From Streptomyces avidinii (GTDB taxonomy: Bacteria > Actinomycetota > Actinomycetes > Streptomycetales > Streptomycetaceae): DNA of 64,000 nt. How positions within the stretch are numbered: the first letter of the stretch is position 1; each line of letters starts with the position of its first letter. Made by a program: the position numbers and the translations under genes. This document shows positions 1 through 8,488 of this stretch, one piece after another. The stretch spans positions 234,852 through 298,851 of the forward strand of contig NZ_BMVL01000004.1 of assembly GCF_014650695.1 (NCBI RefSeq), in the 5' to 3' direction. Under the pieces are notes generated by a model. It was not told the DNA's origin. It did no database searches and saw only the letters and a program-made list of their open reading frames with translations.

Positions 1-1
1 C

Positions 2-946
2 CCGGACGGCCTCGACGCGCCGGCCCTGGCCATGGAGTTCGACCGGCTGCTGTGCGCGAGCCCCTGGGCGGCCGGGCTGTCCGGGCGGTTCCTGTTCGCC
101 TTCGACGACGGGCGTGGGGACGTGGCCTCGCTCGGCCCGGACGTGACCGTCCTCGGTCGCGCCGCCGGCCGGGCGCTCGTCCGGCTCGGCCGCGCCGCCG
201 ACGCCGTGGAGCTGGCCGGGCCGGACGCGCCCCGGGCAGCGCTGGCGGCCGCCCGGTACTTCCTCGACGCCGCCGCCGAAGCCGGCACGCAGGCCTGGCG
301 GGTCTCCGAACTGCCTGCCGAACACGCCCTGAGAACAGCCGAGTTCGTCCGGCGCCTCGAGGATGCGGGGATCGCCGCGCATGCCGTCGGCGCCGTGGAC
401 TGGCCCTACGCGGCTCCGCCCCGGCCCGGGCCGCACGGCGCGGGCGGGCGCGACCGCGCCACGCTGTGCGTGCTGCCCCCGCTCGGCCGGGTCGGCTCCG
501 CCCAATGGCGGGTGCTGGCGGCGGTCGCGGAGGAGGGGGGCGGCGGGCTGCGCGTCACCCCGTGGCGCAGCGTCGTCCTGCCCTCGGTGAAGACGGACGC
601 CCCCGCCCGCGTCGAGGACGCGGGGCTCGTGATCGCTCCCGACAGCCCCTGGGAGACCGTCACGGCCTGTACGGGGCGGCCCGGTTGCGCGAAATCCCTC
701 GCGGACGTGCGCGCCGACGCGCGGGCCGTCGCCGACCGGGCGCGCGGACCGCTGCCCGTGCACTGGTCCGGCTGCGAGCGCCGCTGCGGCCACCCGCGCG
801 GCACCGCCTGGGTGGACCTGGTCGCCACCGGCGCCGGATACCGGATCACCGCCCCCGGCCGCCCCGTACCCCACGACGTACGGCCCCCCGAACTTGCCGC
901 GGCACTCGCGGACGCCCGCAACGACCCCGACGTAGTGAAGAAATGA
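2..946 (+). CDS. cobG: Precorrin-3B synthase CobG, C-terminal part (cut by left edge)
   Basis: CobG is an oxygen-dependent Fe-S monooxygenase of the nitrite/sulfite reductase fold that converts precorrin-3A to precorrin-3B in the aerobic cobalamin pathway. The frame is open to the left edge, so the N-terminal half lies outside the window; the ATG at 32 is internal. The C-terminal part keeps the cysteines expected to bind a 4Fe-4S cluster: CTGRPGC (Cys-x5-Cys) at about 670-690 and CERRC (Cys-x3-Cys) at about 775-787. The gene ends in ATGA and overlaps cobH, so the two are probably translationally coupled. Identification rests on the cysteine pattern plus the cobH-cobIJ context. A general sulfite reductase is less likely because of the neighbours. 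Confidence 0.85.
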   Translation, partial: PDGLDAPALAMEFDRLLCASPWAAGLSGRFLFAFDDGRGDVASLGPDVTVLGRAAGRALVRLGRAADAVELAGPDAPRAALAAARYFLDAAAEAGTQAWRVSELPAEHALRTAEFVRRLEDAGIAAHAVGAVDWPYAAPPRPGPHGAGGRDRATLCVLPPLGRVGSAQWRVLAAVAEEGGGGLRVTPWRSVVLPSVKTDAPARVEDAGLVIAPDSPWETVTACTGRPGCAKSLADVRADARAVADRARGPLPVHWSGCERRCGHPRGTAWVDLVATGAGYRITAPGRPVPHDVRPPELAAALADARNDPDVVKK

Positions 947-1590
947 GCGAGTACACCGTGTTTGAGTACGAGAAGGACGGCGCGGCCATCTACCGCCAGT
1001 CCTTTGCCACGATCCGCGCCGAGGCGGACCTCTCCGGGCTGCCCGACACGGTCGCCCAGGTCGCGGTGCGCATGATCCACGCCTGCGGAATGACCGACCT
1101 CCCGCAGGACCTCGGGTACACCCCCGAGGTCGTGCTGCGCGCTCGCGCGGCGCTGGAGGCGGGCGCGCCGATCCTGTGCGACGTGCAGATGGTCGCCAGC
1201 GGTGTCACCCGTAAGCGGCTGCCCGCCGACAACGACGTGATCTGCACGCTCTCCGACCCGGCCGTACCGGAGCTCGCCGCGAAGATGGGCACCACGCGCA
1301 GTGCCGCCGCCCTGGAGGTCTGGCGCGACCGCGGCCTGCTGGAGGGCTCGGTGATCGCCGTCGGCAACGCGCCGACCGCCCTGTTCCGGCTGCTGGAGAT
1401 GATCGAGGAGGGCGCCCCGCGCCCCGCCGCCGTCATCGGGGTCCCGGTCGGCTTCATCGGCGCCGCCGAGTCCAAGGACGCACTCGCCGCCCACCCCTCC
1501 GGGCTCGACCACCTGATCGTACGCGGCCGGCGCGGCGGCAGCGCGATGGCCGCCGCCGCCGTCAACGCCATTGCGAGCGTGGCCGAATGA
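943..1590 (+). CDS. cobH: Precorrin-8X methylmutase CobH
   Basis: CobH moves a methyl group from C-11 to C-12 of precorrin-8X to give hydrogenobyrinate. The 215-residue length is normal for the family. The expected catalytic histidine is in RMIHACGM near residue 45, followed by the conserved AILCDVQMV and a glycine-rich [14 protein letters not shown] stretch. The start is fixed by the ATGA overlap with cobG, and the stop overlaps the ATG of cobIJ in the same way. The three + strand cob genes therefore form one coupled operon. Confidence 0.95.
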   Translation: MSEYTVFEYEKDGAAIYRQSFATIRAEADLSGLPDTVAQVAVRMIHACGMTDLPQDLGYTPEVVLRARAALEAGAPILCDVQMVASGVTRKRLPADNDVICTLSDPAVPELAAKMGTTRSAAALEVWRDRGLLEGSVIAVGNAPTALFRLLEMIEEGAPRPAAVIGVPVGFIGAAESKDALAAHPSGLDHLIVRGRRGGSAMAAAAVNAIASVAE

Positions 1591-3086
1591 GCGCCGCCGA
1601 GGCCAAGGGGCGGCTGTACGGGGTCGGGCTCGGCCCCGGCGACCCGTCGCTGATGACCCTGCGCGCCGTCGAGGTGATCGCCGAGGCCGATGTCGTGGCC
1701 TACCACAGCGCCCGCCACGGCCGTTCCATCGCCCGCTCGATCGCCGCGAAGCACCTGCGCGCCGACCACGTCGAGGAACCGCTGGTCTACCCGGTCACCA
1801 CCGAGACCACCGATCACCCCGGCGGCTACCAGGGCGCGATGGAGGAGTTCTACGAGGCCGCGGCCGCCCGCCTCGCCGCCCACCTGGACGCCGGCCGGAC
1901 CGTCGCCGTCCTCGCCGAGGGCGACCCGCTCTTCTACAGCTCGTACATGCACATGCACAAGCGGCTCGCGGACCGGTACGAGACCGAGGTCATCCCCGGC
2001 GTCACCTCGGTGAGCGCAGCCGCCGCCCGGCTCGGCACCCCGCTGGTGGAGGGCGAGGAGGTGCTGACCATCCTCCCCGGCACCCTGCCCGAGGAGGAGC
2101 TCACCGCGCGCCTCGCCGCCACCGACTCGGCGGTCGTGATGAAGCTCGGCCGGACCTTCCCCGCCGTGCGCGGCGCGATGGAGAACAGCGGCCGGCTCGC
2201 CGAGGCCCGGTACGTCGAGCGCGCCACCATGGCGGGCGAGCGCACCGGCCGCCTCGCCGACACCGACCCGGAGTCCGTGCCGTACTTCGCCGTCGCCGTG
2301 GTCCCCAGCCGCATCGGCAACCCGGGCAGCGTGCCGTCCGGCCCGGGCGAGGTCGTCGTCGTCGGCACCGGCCCGGCGGGACCGCTGTGGCTCACCCCGC
2401 AGACCCGGCGCGCGCTGGCCGACGCGGAGGTGCTGGTCGGCTACACCACCTACCTGGACCGGGTACCCGTCAGGCCCGGCCAGATCCGGCACGGCTCCGA
2501 CAACAAGGTGGAGTCGGAGCGCGCCGAGTTCGCCCTCGACCTCGCCCGGCGCGGGCAGCGGGTGGCCGTGGTCTCCGGCGGCGACCCCGGTGTCTTCGCC
2601 ATGGCCACGGCGGTCCTGGAGGTGGCCGGGCAGGCGGAGTACAAGGACGTGCCGGTACGGGTCCTGCCGGGGGTGACCGCGGCCAACGCGGCGGCCGCCG
2701 CGGCCGGCGCCCCGCTGGGCCACGACTACGCCACGATCTCCCTCTCGGACCGGCTCAAGCCCTGGGAGGTCATCGCGGAACGGCTGCGCGCGGCCGCCGC
2801 GGCCGACCTGGTGCTGGCCCTCTACAACCCCGGCTCGCGCAGCCGGACCTGGCAGGTGGCCCAGGCCCGTGAGCTGCTGCTGGAGCTGCGCTCGCCCGAG
2901 ACCCCGGTGGTCGTCGCGCGCGACGTGGGCGGCCCGGCGCAGTCGGTGCGCGTCGTCACGCTCGCCGAACTGGAGCCGTCCGAGGTGGACATGCGCACGA
3001 TCCTGCTCATCGGCTCCTCGCAGACCCAGCTCACCGACCGGCCCGACGGGTCGCGGATCACGTGGACCCCGCGCCGCTACCCGTGA
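1587..3086 (+). CDS. cobIJ: CobI-CobJ fusion: precorrin-2 C20- and precorrin-3B C17-methyltransferase
   Basis: This 499-residue protein is two SAM-dependent tetrapyrrole methyltransferases in one chain. Residues 1 to about 245 are CobI-like ([13 protein letters not shown] at the N-terminus, [11 protein letters not shown], then [16 protein letters not shown]). Residues from about 250 are CobJ-like ([41 protein letters not shown]). The fusion joins the step before CobG to the step after it, so precorrin-3A leaves and precorrin-3B returns to the same polypeptide. Such fusions are known in actinobacteria. The start overlaps the cobH stop (ATGA). A strong hairpin follows 28 bp after the stop. Confidence 0.95.
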   Translation: MSAAEAKGRLYGVGLGPGDPSLMTLRAVEVIAEADVVAYHSARHGRSIARSIAAKHLRADHVEEPLVYPVTTETTDHPGGYQGAMEEFYEAAAARLAAHLDAGRTVAVLAEGDPLFYSSYMHMHKRLADRYETEVIPGVTSVSAAAARLGTPLVEGEEVLTILPGTLPEEELTARLAATDSAVVMKLGRTFPAVRGAMENSGRLAEARYVERATMAGERTGRLADTDPESVPYFAVAVVPSRIGNPGSVPSGPGEVVVVGTGPAGPLWLTPQTRRALADAEVLVGYTTYLDRVPVRPGQIRHGSDNKVESERAEFALDLARRGQRVAVVSGGDPGVFAMATAVLEVAGQAEYKDVPVRVLPGVTAANAAAAAAGAPLGHDYATISLSDRLKPWEVIAERLRAAAAADLVLALYNPGSRSRTWQVAQARELLLELRSPETPVVVARDVGGPAQSVRVVTLAELEPSEVDMRTILLIGSSQTQLTDRPDGSRITWTPRRYP

Positions 3087-3114
3087 TGACCGGGTGAGGC
3101 GGAGCGGAACGTGA

Positions 3115-3149
3115 GGCAGGCCCGGGGCGAACACCGCACCGGGCCTGCC
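3115..3149. terminator. Strong hairpin between convergent cobIJ and the GNAT remnant
   Basis: A perfect 11-bp inverted repeat, GGCAGGCCCGG (3115-3125) and CCGGGCCTGCC (3139-3149), encloses a 13-nt loop. It sits between a + strand operon end and a - strand gene end, so it can serve both directions. There is no clear U-tract, which is usual for high-GC actinobacterial terminators. Confidence 0.75.
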
Positions 3150-3180
3150 CGCGTACCCGGGCCGAACGCCTCGGGGTGCC

Positions 3181-3546
3181 TCAGCCGGCCGCGGGCGCGC
3201 CGACTTCCGCTGCCGCGTCACGGGCCAGCCTGAACAGCACGTTCGGACGCAGCGGTCCTTCGGGCGCGTCGGGGTCGTCGAAGTTGCAGGCCGGGTCCCG
3301 GGTCATGCCGATCCGCTGCATCACCGCCTGGGAGCGGAGGTTGCCGGCCGTCGTCACGGCGAGGCCGTATCCCCGCCGGTCGAACGCGGCCCGGAACCGC
3401 ACCACGGAGGCCTCGGACTGCCCGCGGGTGAGCAGGTCGCCCAGGTGTCGGCGCACTTCGGGATCGGCGTTCATCTCCGCCCACGGGTCGAGGTCGGAGT
3501 CCCGCCATGGGCGCAGGACGAGGCGGTCGGTGTGCAGTGCGGTCAT
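3181..3546 (-). pseudogene. GNAT acetyltransferase (RimJ/RimL-like) lacking its acetyl-CoA core
   Basis: The reading frame is intact (121 residues from ATG at 3546), but the protein looks internally deleted. The N-terminus matches RimJ/RimL-type acetyltransferases (TDRLVLRPWRDSDLDPWAEMN, then RRHLGDLL and FDRRGYGLAV). It then jumps straight to the family's C-terminal part (TAGNLRSQAVMQRIGMTRDP). The segment normally between them, about 60-70 residues holding the central beta-strands and the acetyl-CoA pyrophosphate loop, is missing. The junction lies near 3350-3360. The protein is unlikely to be active, so I call it a pseudogene, although it keeps one open frame. A real minimal domain or an assembly collapse are alternatives. 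Confidence 0.7.
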
Positions 3547-3660
3547 GCCTCCCACCCGACGTGAGCCCCGCCCTCCGGGCAATCCGTTTTCCCCCAGGGC
3601 GGAACCGCTCCGCGCCCGGCGCGCTCCACAGGCGGAGCCGACGGCCCGCCCCGAACGGGG

Positions 3661-4422
3661 CTAGGCTCGCAGCCAGTCGAGGACGGCCTCGACCGAGTCC
3701 GCCTCCGGTACGCCCTGCGGTACCGCAGGGCGGCGCACCACGAGGACCGGGATACCGGCCTCGCGGGCCGCGGTGAGCTTGGGGGCGGTGGCCGAGCCGC
3801 CGCTGTCCTTCGTCACCAGGACGTCGATCCGGTGCCGGGCGATCAGCTCCCGCTCGTCGTCGAGGGTGAACGGGCCCCGGGCGAGCAGCACTTCGAGCTG
3901 CGGCGGAGCCGGCGCCGCCGGGGGGTCCACCGAACGCACCAGGAACCAGGTGTCGGTGAGGTGCGCGAAGGTGTGCAGGCCCATCCGGCCGGTGGTCAGG
4001 AACGCGCGGGAGCCGAGGCCGGGCAGCAGCGCGGCCGCATCGGCGAGGGATTCCGCGAAGGTCCAGTCGTCGCCGGGTTCCGGCGTCCAGCCGGGGCGCC
4101 GCAGTGCCAGCAGCGGGACTCCCGTGAGCGCCTGCGCCTCGGCGGCGTGGAAACTCATCCGCTCCGCGAAGGGGTGGGTGGCGTCGATGACGCGGGTGAC
4201 GTCATGGGCGACGATCCAGGCCGCGAGGCTCGCGATACCGCCGAAGCCGCCGATCCGGGTGTCACCCGGCGGGAGCACGGGCGAGGCGACGCGGCCCGCG
4301 AGCGAGGTGGTCACGTGGCACGAGGGGTCGGGGGCCAGTGCCTCCGCGAGGCGGCGGGCCTCCGTGGTGCCGCCGAGGATCAGGACGTGGTGGGCGGGGA
4401 GGGGGGACGGTTCAGCAGACAT
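3661..4422 (-). CDS. cobK: Precorrin-6A reductase CobK
   Basis: CobK is the NADPH-dependent reductase that converts precorrin-6A to precorrin-6B. The 253-residue protein starts with a Rossmann-type HVLILGGTTEARRLAE and contains VIDATHPFAERMS, the conserved substrate-site block of the family, then FLTTGRMGL and VLVTKDSGG near the C-terminus. It is the last gene of the - strand cob set. Its ATG (4420-4422) lies inside the end of cobM with an 11-bp overlap, so it is probably coupled to cobM. Confidence 0.93.
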   Translation of the reverse strand: MSAEPSPLPAHHVLILGGTTEARRLAEALAPDPSCHVTTSLAGRVASPVLPPGDTRIGGFGGIASLAAWIVAHDVTRVIDATHPFAERMSFHAAEAQALTGVPLLALRRPGWTPEPGDDWTFAESLADAAALLPGLGSRAFLTTGRMGLHTFAHLTDTWFLVRSVDPPAAPAPPQLEVLLARGPFTLDDERELIARHRIDVLVTKDSGGSATAPKLTAAREAGIPVLVVRRPAVPQGVPEADSVEAVLDWLRA

Positions 4423-5161
4423 GCCGGTCGCGTTCGGGCGAGTACAGGTGGCTGTCGCGGAACTGCTCCGCGCCGAGCGTGCGGCCCACCATGATGACCG
4501 CGGTGCGCACCAGGCCGTGCGCCTTCACCTGCTCGGCGATGTCGGCCAGGGTGCCGCGCAGGATCAGTTCGTCGGGGCGGCTGGCCATCGCCACGACCGC
4601 CACCGGGCACTCGGCCCCGTAGTGCGGCAGCAGCTCGTCGACGACCCGGTCCACGTAGCGGGTGGCCAGGTGCAGCACCAGCAGCGCGCCGCTGCGGCCC
4701 AGCGTGGCCAGGTCCTCGCCGGGCGGCATCGGGGTGGCCTGCTGGGCGATCCGGGTCAGGATCACCGTCTGCCCGACGGTGGGGACGGTCAGCTCCCGTT
4801 TGAGGGCGGCGGCCGCCGCGGCGAAGGCCGGCACGCCCGGGACGACCTCGTAGGGGATGCCGGCCGCGTCGAGCCGCCGCATCTGCTCCGCGACGGCGCT
4901 GAAGATCGACGGGTCGCCGGAGTGCAGCCGGGCCACGTCCAGGCCCGCGGCGTGGGCCCGTAGGCATTCGGCGACGATCTCGTCCAGGTTCAGCTGCGAG
5001 GTGTCGACCAGCCGCGCGTCCGCGGGGCACTCGGCCAGCAGCTCGGGCGGTACGAGGCTGCCCGCGTACAGGCAGACCGGGGCGGCGGCCAGGGTCCGGG
5101 CGCCGCGCACCGTGATCAGATCGGCGGCGCCGGGGCCCGCACCGATGAAGTACACGGTCAT
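4412..5161 (-). CDS. cobM: Precorrin-4 C11-methyltransferase CobM
   Basis: CobM is a SAM-dependent methyltransferase acting on C-11 of precorrin-4. The 249-residue protein opens with MTVYFIGAGPGAADLITVRG, the typical N-terminus of this family, followed by ARLHSGDPSIFSAVAEQ and VPGVPAFAAAAA. I chose the ATG at 5161, because it overlaps the stop of cobL (5158-5160) and matches the family N-terminus; an in-frame extension further upstream does not look like CobM. It lies between cobL and cobK in one - strand operon. Confidence 0.95.
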   Translation of the reverse strand: MTVYFIGAGPGAADLITVRGARTLAAAPVCLYAGSLVPPELLAECPADARLVDTSQLNLDEIVAECLRAHAAGLDVARLHSGDPSIFSAVAEQMRRLDAAGIPYEVVPGVPAFAAAAAALKRELTVPTVGQTVILTRIAQQATPMPPGEDLATLGRSGALLVLHLATRYVDRVVDELLPHYGAECPVAVVAMASRPDELILRGTLADIAEQVKAHGLVRTAVIMVGRTLGAEQFRDSHLYSPERDRHVC

Positions 5162-6435
5162 GTTCGATCCTTCTCCTCGGTCGACCCGGCGATGGAGCCG
5201 TCCGACTTCGTCACTGACCACTGGGTGACCGGCATCGCCTGCCGCCACCCCGTGAAACCGCCGACCGGCACGGCGTGCGCGACGGCGAGCTTCACCAGTT
5301 CGCCGCCGTGGCGCCGGTAGCGCTCGGTGAGCGCCGCCTCCGACTCCAGGGTGACGGTGTTGACCACCAGACGGCCGCCGGGGGGCAGCGCGGCCCAGAC
5401 CGCGTCCAGCAGGCCGGGGGCGGTCAGTCCGCCGCCGATGAAGACGGCGTCCGGGGCCAGCAGCCCGGCCAGTGCCTCCGGTGCGGCGCCGATGACCACG
5501 CGCAGGCCGGGTACGCCCAGCGCAGCCGCGTTACGGGTGATGCGCCCGGCCCGTTCCGGAACGCGCTCCACCGTCACGGCCCGGCACGAGGGGTGCGTGC
5601 GCATCCACTCGATGCCGATGGAGCCGGAGCCGCCGCCGATGTCCCACAGCAGTTCGCCGGGGGCCGGGGCCAGCGCGCACAGGGTCGCGGCGCGGACGTG
5701 GCGCTTGGTGAGCTGCCCGTCGTGTTCGTACGCGGTGTCCGGCAGGCCGGGGGTCGCGCCGAGGCGCGGTGCGTCGTGGGCCGGGTCGCGGCGGCAGTCG
5801 AGCGCCACCACGTTCAGGGGGTCGCCGGGCGCGTGGTCCCAGCCGTCGGCGTGCCCCTCGTACGTGTCCTCGCGCTCGGACCCGAGCTGTTCCAGCACCC
5901 GCATCCGGCTCGGGCCGAAGCCCCGCTCGCGCAGCAGGGCGGCGATCTCGTTCGGGGATCCCGCTCCGGCGCTGAGCACCAGCACCCGGCGCCCCTCGTG
6001 GAGCGCGGCCGCCAGGCGGGCCACCGGGCGGCCGACCACCGTGACCACCTCGGTGTCCTCCACCGGCCAGCCCAGCCGGGCGCAGGCGTAGGAGACCGAG
6101 GAGGGATGCGGGTGGACCCGCAGGGACCGCGGCCCGAGCTCCTCGGCGAGAGCGCGGCCGATCCCGTAGAACATGGGGTCGCCGCTGGCCAGTACCGCGA
6201 TGCGGCGGCCGGCGTGCTCGGCCATCAGCTTCGGCACGGCGGGCCGCAGCGGGCTCGGCCAGGCCACCCGCTCACCGGCGCACTCGGCGGCCGGCAGCAG
6301 GTCCAGCTGGCGCGGCCCGCCGATCAGGACCTCGGCCGAGGACAGCGCGGAGCGGCCGGCGCCGGAGAGCCCGGCCCAGCCGTCCGCGCCGAGGCCGACG
6401 ACCGAAACGGGCAGGGGGGGCGGCGGGGAGCTCAC
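5158..6435 (-). CDS. cobL: Precorrin-6Y C5,15-methyltransferase (decarboxylating) CobL
   Basis: The 425-residue protein combines a CbiE-like N-terminal domain (VVGLGADGWAGL, LASGDPMFYGIG) and a CbiT-like C-terminal domain. The latter has a glycine-rich SAM site (LWDIGGGSGSIGIEW near residue 245) and FIGGGLTAPGLL. It methylates C-5 and C-15 of precorrin-6B and decarboxylates the C-12 acetate to give precorrin-8X, the substrate of CobH. It is the first gene of the cobL-cobM-cobK operon. I looked upstream for the conserved boxes of a cobalamin riboswitch and did not find one. Confidence 0.95.
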   Translation of the reverse strand: MSSPPPPLPVSVVGLGADGWAGLSGAGRSALSSAEVLIGGPRQLDLLPAAECAGERVAWPSPLRPAVPKLMAEHAGRRIAVLASGDPMFYGIGRALAEELGPRSLRVHPHPSSVSYACARLGWPVEDTEVVTVVGRPVARLAAALHEGRRVLVLSAGAGSPNEIAALLRERGFGPSRMRVLEQLGSEREDTYEGHADGWDHAPGDPLNVVALDCRRDPAHDAPRLGATPGLPDTAYEHDGQLTKRHVRAATLCALAPAPGELLWDIGGGSGSIGIEWMRTHPSCRAVTVERVPERAGRITRNAAALGVPGLRVVIGAAPEALAGLLAPDAVFIGGGLTAPGLLDAVWAALPPGGRLVVNTVTLESEAALTERYRRHGGELVKLAVAHAVPVGGFTGWRQAMPVTQWSVTKSDGSIAGSTEEKDRT

Positions 6436-6476
6436 TGCGCGGTTCCTCGGGGACGGGATGGGGAAAGCGGGCGGAC

Positions 6477-6497
6477 CCGCAGCCTACTGGCCTGCGG
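6477..6497. repeat. Short inverted repeat upstream of cobL
   Basis: CCGCAG (6477-6482) and CTGCGG (6492-6497) pair around a 9-nt loop, 41 bp upstream of the cobL start in the gap between divergent cobL and the dehydrogenase gene. It could be an operator or a leader hairpin. There is no further evidence of function. Confidence 0.4.
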
Positions 6498-6518
6498 ATC
6501 CGGGGTCCGCGCCCACCC

Positions 6519-6573
6519 TCCGAACACCGTCGGAGCACCCGCCGAACACCCTCCGAACACGCTCCGAGCACCC
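6519..6573. repeat. Degenerate 11-bp tandem repeats (consensus TCCGAACACCC)
   Basis: Five imperfect units of about 11 bp follow one another, including TCCGAACACCG (6519-6529), TCCGAACACGC (6552-6562) and TCCGAGCACCC (6563-6573). They lie 65-120 bp upstream of the SDR gene in the divergent promoter region shared with cobL. Iterated sites for a regulator are possible, but simple repeat expansion is equally likely. Confidence 0.55.
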
Positions 6574-6638
6574 TGCGGGCCCTCGCGGAGCCACCTCGGA
6601 CTACCCTCGGTAACCCACCGCTTCACGAGGGAGTCGCC

Positions 6639-7586
6639 ATGCCCGGCTGGAACGCCACGCACATCCCCGACCAGAGCGGCCGGACGGCCGTGGTGACCGG
6701 CGCCAACAGCGGCATCGGCTACATCGCCGCCCGCGAGCTCGCCCGGCGCGGCGCCTCGGTCGTGCTGGCCTGCCGCAGCGCGGCCCGCGGCCGGGCCGCC
6801 GTGATCCGGCTGCGCGCGGAAGTACCGCGCGCCGAGGCGGAGTTCATGGCGCTGGACCTCGCGGACCTGGCCTCCGTACGGGAGTTCGCCGCCGCCTACG
6901 GGAGCCGGTACGGCGTCCTGGACCTGCTGATCAACAACGCCGGTGTGATGGCGCTCCCGTACGGACGGACCGCCGACGGCTTCGAGACGCAGTTCGGGGT
7001 CAACCACCTCGGGCACTTCGCCCTGACCGGGCTGCTGCTGCCGCGCCTGCGCGCCGCCGCGCCCGGGGCCCGGATCGTCAACGTCTCCAGCGGCTTCCAC
7101 GTGCTGGGGCGGATCGACCCCGCCGCGACGGACCTCGCCGACCCGGGCGGCGCGCACGGCTACCGGCGCTGGGTCGCCTACGGCCGCTCCAAGACCGCCA
7201 ACCTGCTCTTCACGCACGAGCTGTCCCGCCGCTTCACGGCTGCCGGCTCCCCCATCACCGCCGCCGCGGCCCACCCCGGCTACGCCTCCAGCAACCTGCA
7301 CTCCGGGGCGTCCAAGCTGGAGGGCCCCACCCTCAACTCGCGGGTGGCGGCCTTCGGCAACGCGGTCCTCGCCCAGCCCACCTCCTCGGGCGCGCTGCCC
7401 ACCCTCTACGCGGCGACCGCGCCCGGGGTCCGGCCGGACGCGTTCATCGGACCTCGGTTCGGCTGGCGCGGGGCGCCCGCGCCGTTCTGGCGGGCCGGGT
7501 GGACCCTCGACGACCGGTCCGGCGAGCTGCTGTGGGCCGCCTCCGAGAAGCTGACCGGGGTCTCGTACGCCGCCCTGCCGCGCTGA
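6639..7586 (+). CDS. Short-chain dehydrogenase/reductase (SDR)
   Basis: This 315-residue NAD(P)-dependent oxidoreductase is of the classical SDR fold. TGANSGIG (residues 20-27) is the cofactor loop, LLINNAGVM the structural motif, NVSSG carries the catalytic serine, and YGRSK (Tyr-x3-Lys) supplies the catalytic pair. The overall pattern is close to the WW-domain oxidoreductase/retinol dehydrogenase-like subgroup common in actinobacteria; the substrate is unknown. GAGGGA lies a few bases before the ATG. The next gene, a TetR regulator, converges on it and may or may not control it. Confidence 0.9.
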   Translation: MPGWNATHIPDQSGRTAVVTGANSGIGYIAARELARRGASVVLACRSAARGRAAVIRLRAEVPRAEAEFMALDLADLASVREFAAAYGSRYGVLDLLINNAGVMALPYGRTADGFETQFGVNHLGHFALTGLLLPRLRAAAPGARIVNVSSGFHVLGRIDPAATDLADPGGAHGYRRWVAYGRSKTANLLFTHELSRRFTAAGSPITAAAAHPGYASSNLHSGASKLEGPTLNSRVAAFGNAVLAQPTSSGALPTLYAATAPGVRPDAFIGPRFGWRGAPAPFWRAGWTLDDRSGELLWAASEKLTGVSYAALPR

Positions 7587-7735
7587 TCCGGCCGAGAGGG
7601 TCGCTGCGGGGGCGCCCCATGTGATCCCGTCCGCCCCCGGGTTGCCCCCGGGCGCCCCGAACCGTGCCTGCCCCGCGGCGCCTCGGGCGCAGCAGAATCT
7701 GCGGCATGAACGACGACGAGCCGGACAACCACCCA

Positions 7736-7765
7736 GATCGGGTCAGGCGGGATCGGGTCAGGCGG
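7736..7765. repeat. Tandem 15-bp duplication at the end of the TetR gene
   Basis: GATCGGGTCAGGCGG occurs twice head to tail (7736-7750 and 7751-7765), with a partial third copy starting at 7766. The TetR stop codon (TCA on +, 7758-7760) lies inside the second copy, and the first copy holds an equivalent in-frame stop. The duplication therefore does not change the protein. Confidence 0.8.
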
Positions 7766-8360
7766 GATCGGGGCGCAGGGAACGCCAGATGTGGTCGGGG
7801 AGGTAGCGGGCGGCCTCGGTGAGGTCGATCTCGTAGGTGCTGGACAGCCAGCGCCGGGCCGCTTCGGCGAGCGGGCCCATGACCAGCACCTCGATCACGG
7901 GGGCCGGGAGCGGAGCGATCTCGCCGCGCTGCATGCGCACCCCCAGCCACTGCATGATGGCCGCGAACTTGTCCGCCTTGGCCGCGCCGATCTCCTCTGC
8001 GTGCGCCACCAGATAGCCGGAGTAGGCGGAGGCGTGCAGGAACAGCGCTACGTCCCGGTGCTCCTGAGTGAACGTCAGGTAGGCCGTCACCCAAGCGTGC
8101 ACTCCCGTACGGGCGGTACGGCACCGGGTGAGGGCGGCGACCATGTCGTCGCACAGCTGGTCCATGCATCGGATGTAGAGGGCGGCGGCGAGGCCGTCGA
8201 AGCTGCCGAAGTGGTGGTAGAGGCTGCCGAGGCTGACCCCGCTGGCCGAGACGACCGAGTTCACGGTGAAGCCCTGCTGGCCGGATTCGGCGAACACCCG
8301 CAGCGCGGTGGTCAGGAGCAGGTCGACGGTGGCCTCGCCGCGTTGCTGCTTTGGAGACAT
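7758..8360 (-). CDS. TetR/AcrR family transcriptional regulator
   Basis: The protein has 200 residues. The N-terminal helix-turn-helix is clear: LLTTALRVFAESGQQGFTVN, then SASGVSLGSLYHHFGSFDGL. The C-terminal ligand domain is divergent and includes YLTFTQEHRDVALFLHAS and a terminal arginine-rich tail. The ATG at 8360 is chosen because MSPKQQR is a normal TetR start and no sensible frame precedes it. It is flanked by a convergent SDR gene and an upstream protease gene on the same strand. The target is unknown. Confidence 0.9.
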   Translation of the reverse strand: MSPKQQRGEATVDLLLTTALRVFAESGQQGFTVNSVVSASGVSLGSLYHHFGSFDGLAAALYIRCMDQLCDDMVAALTRCRTARTGVHAWVTAYLTFTQEHRDVALFLHASAYSGYLVAHAEEIGAAKADKFAAIMQWLGVRMQRGEIAPLPAPVIEVLVMGPLAEAARRWLSSTYEIDLTEAARYLPDHIWRSLRPDPA

Positions 8361-8488
8361 GGTGCGGTCCCGTCGGTCTGCGTCCTGCGCTGCCCGCACT
8401 GTGGTGCGCCGGCGCTGCGCGACGAGCCTAGCAACTCCGCCGAACCGGAGGGCCTTTCCGGAGGCACCCACCGGCGTGGGTGGGTCGG

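Noticed and set aside
990..3221. A 743-codon frame on - opposite cobH-cobIJ
   Set aside because: Shadow of the cob genes; no domain, biased composition.
6436..6638. Cobalamin riboswitch upstream of cobL
   Set aside because: The conserved boxes are absent; only a short hairpin and 11-bp repeats are present.
7706..7822. A 38-codon frame starting MNDDEPDNHPDR on +
   Set aside because: The start looks natural, but the frame quickly enters the 15-bp repeats and the opposite strand of the TetR gene and becomes Arg/Gly-rich; probably chance or a remnant.
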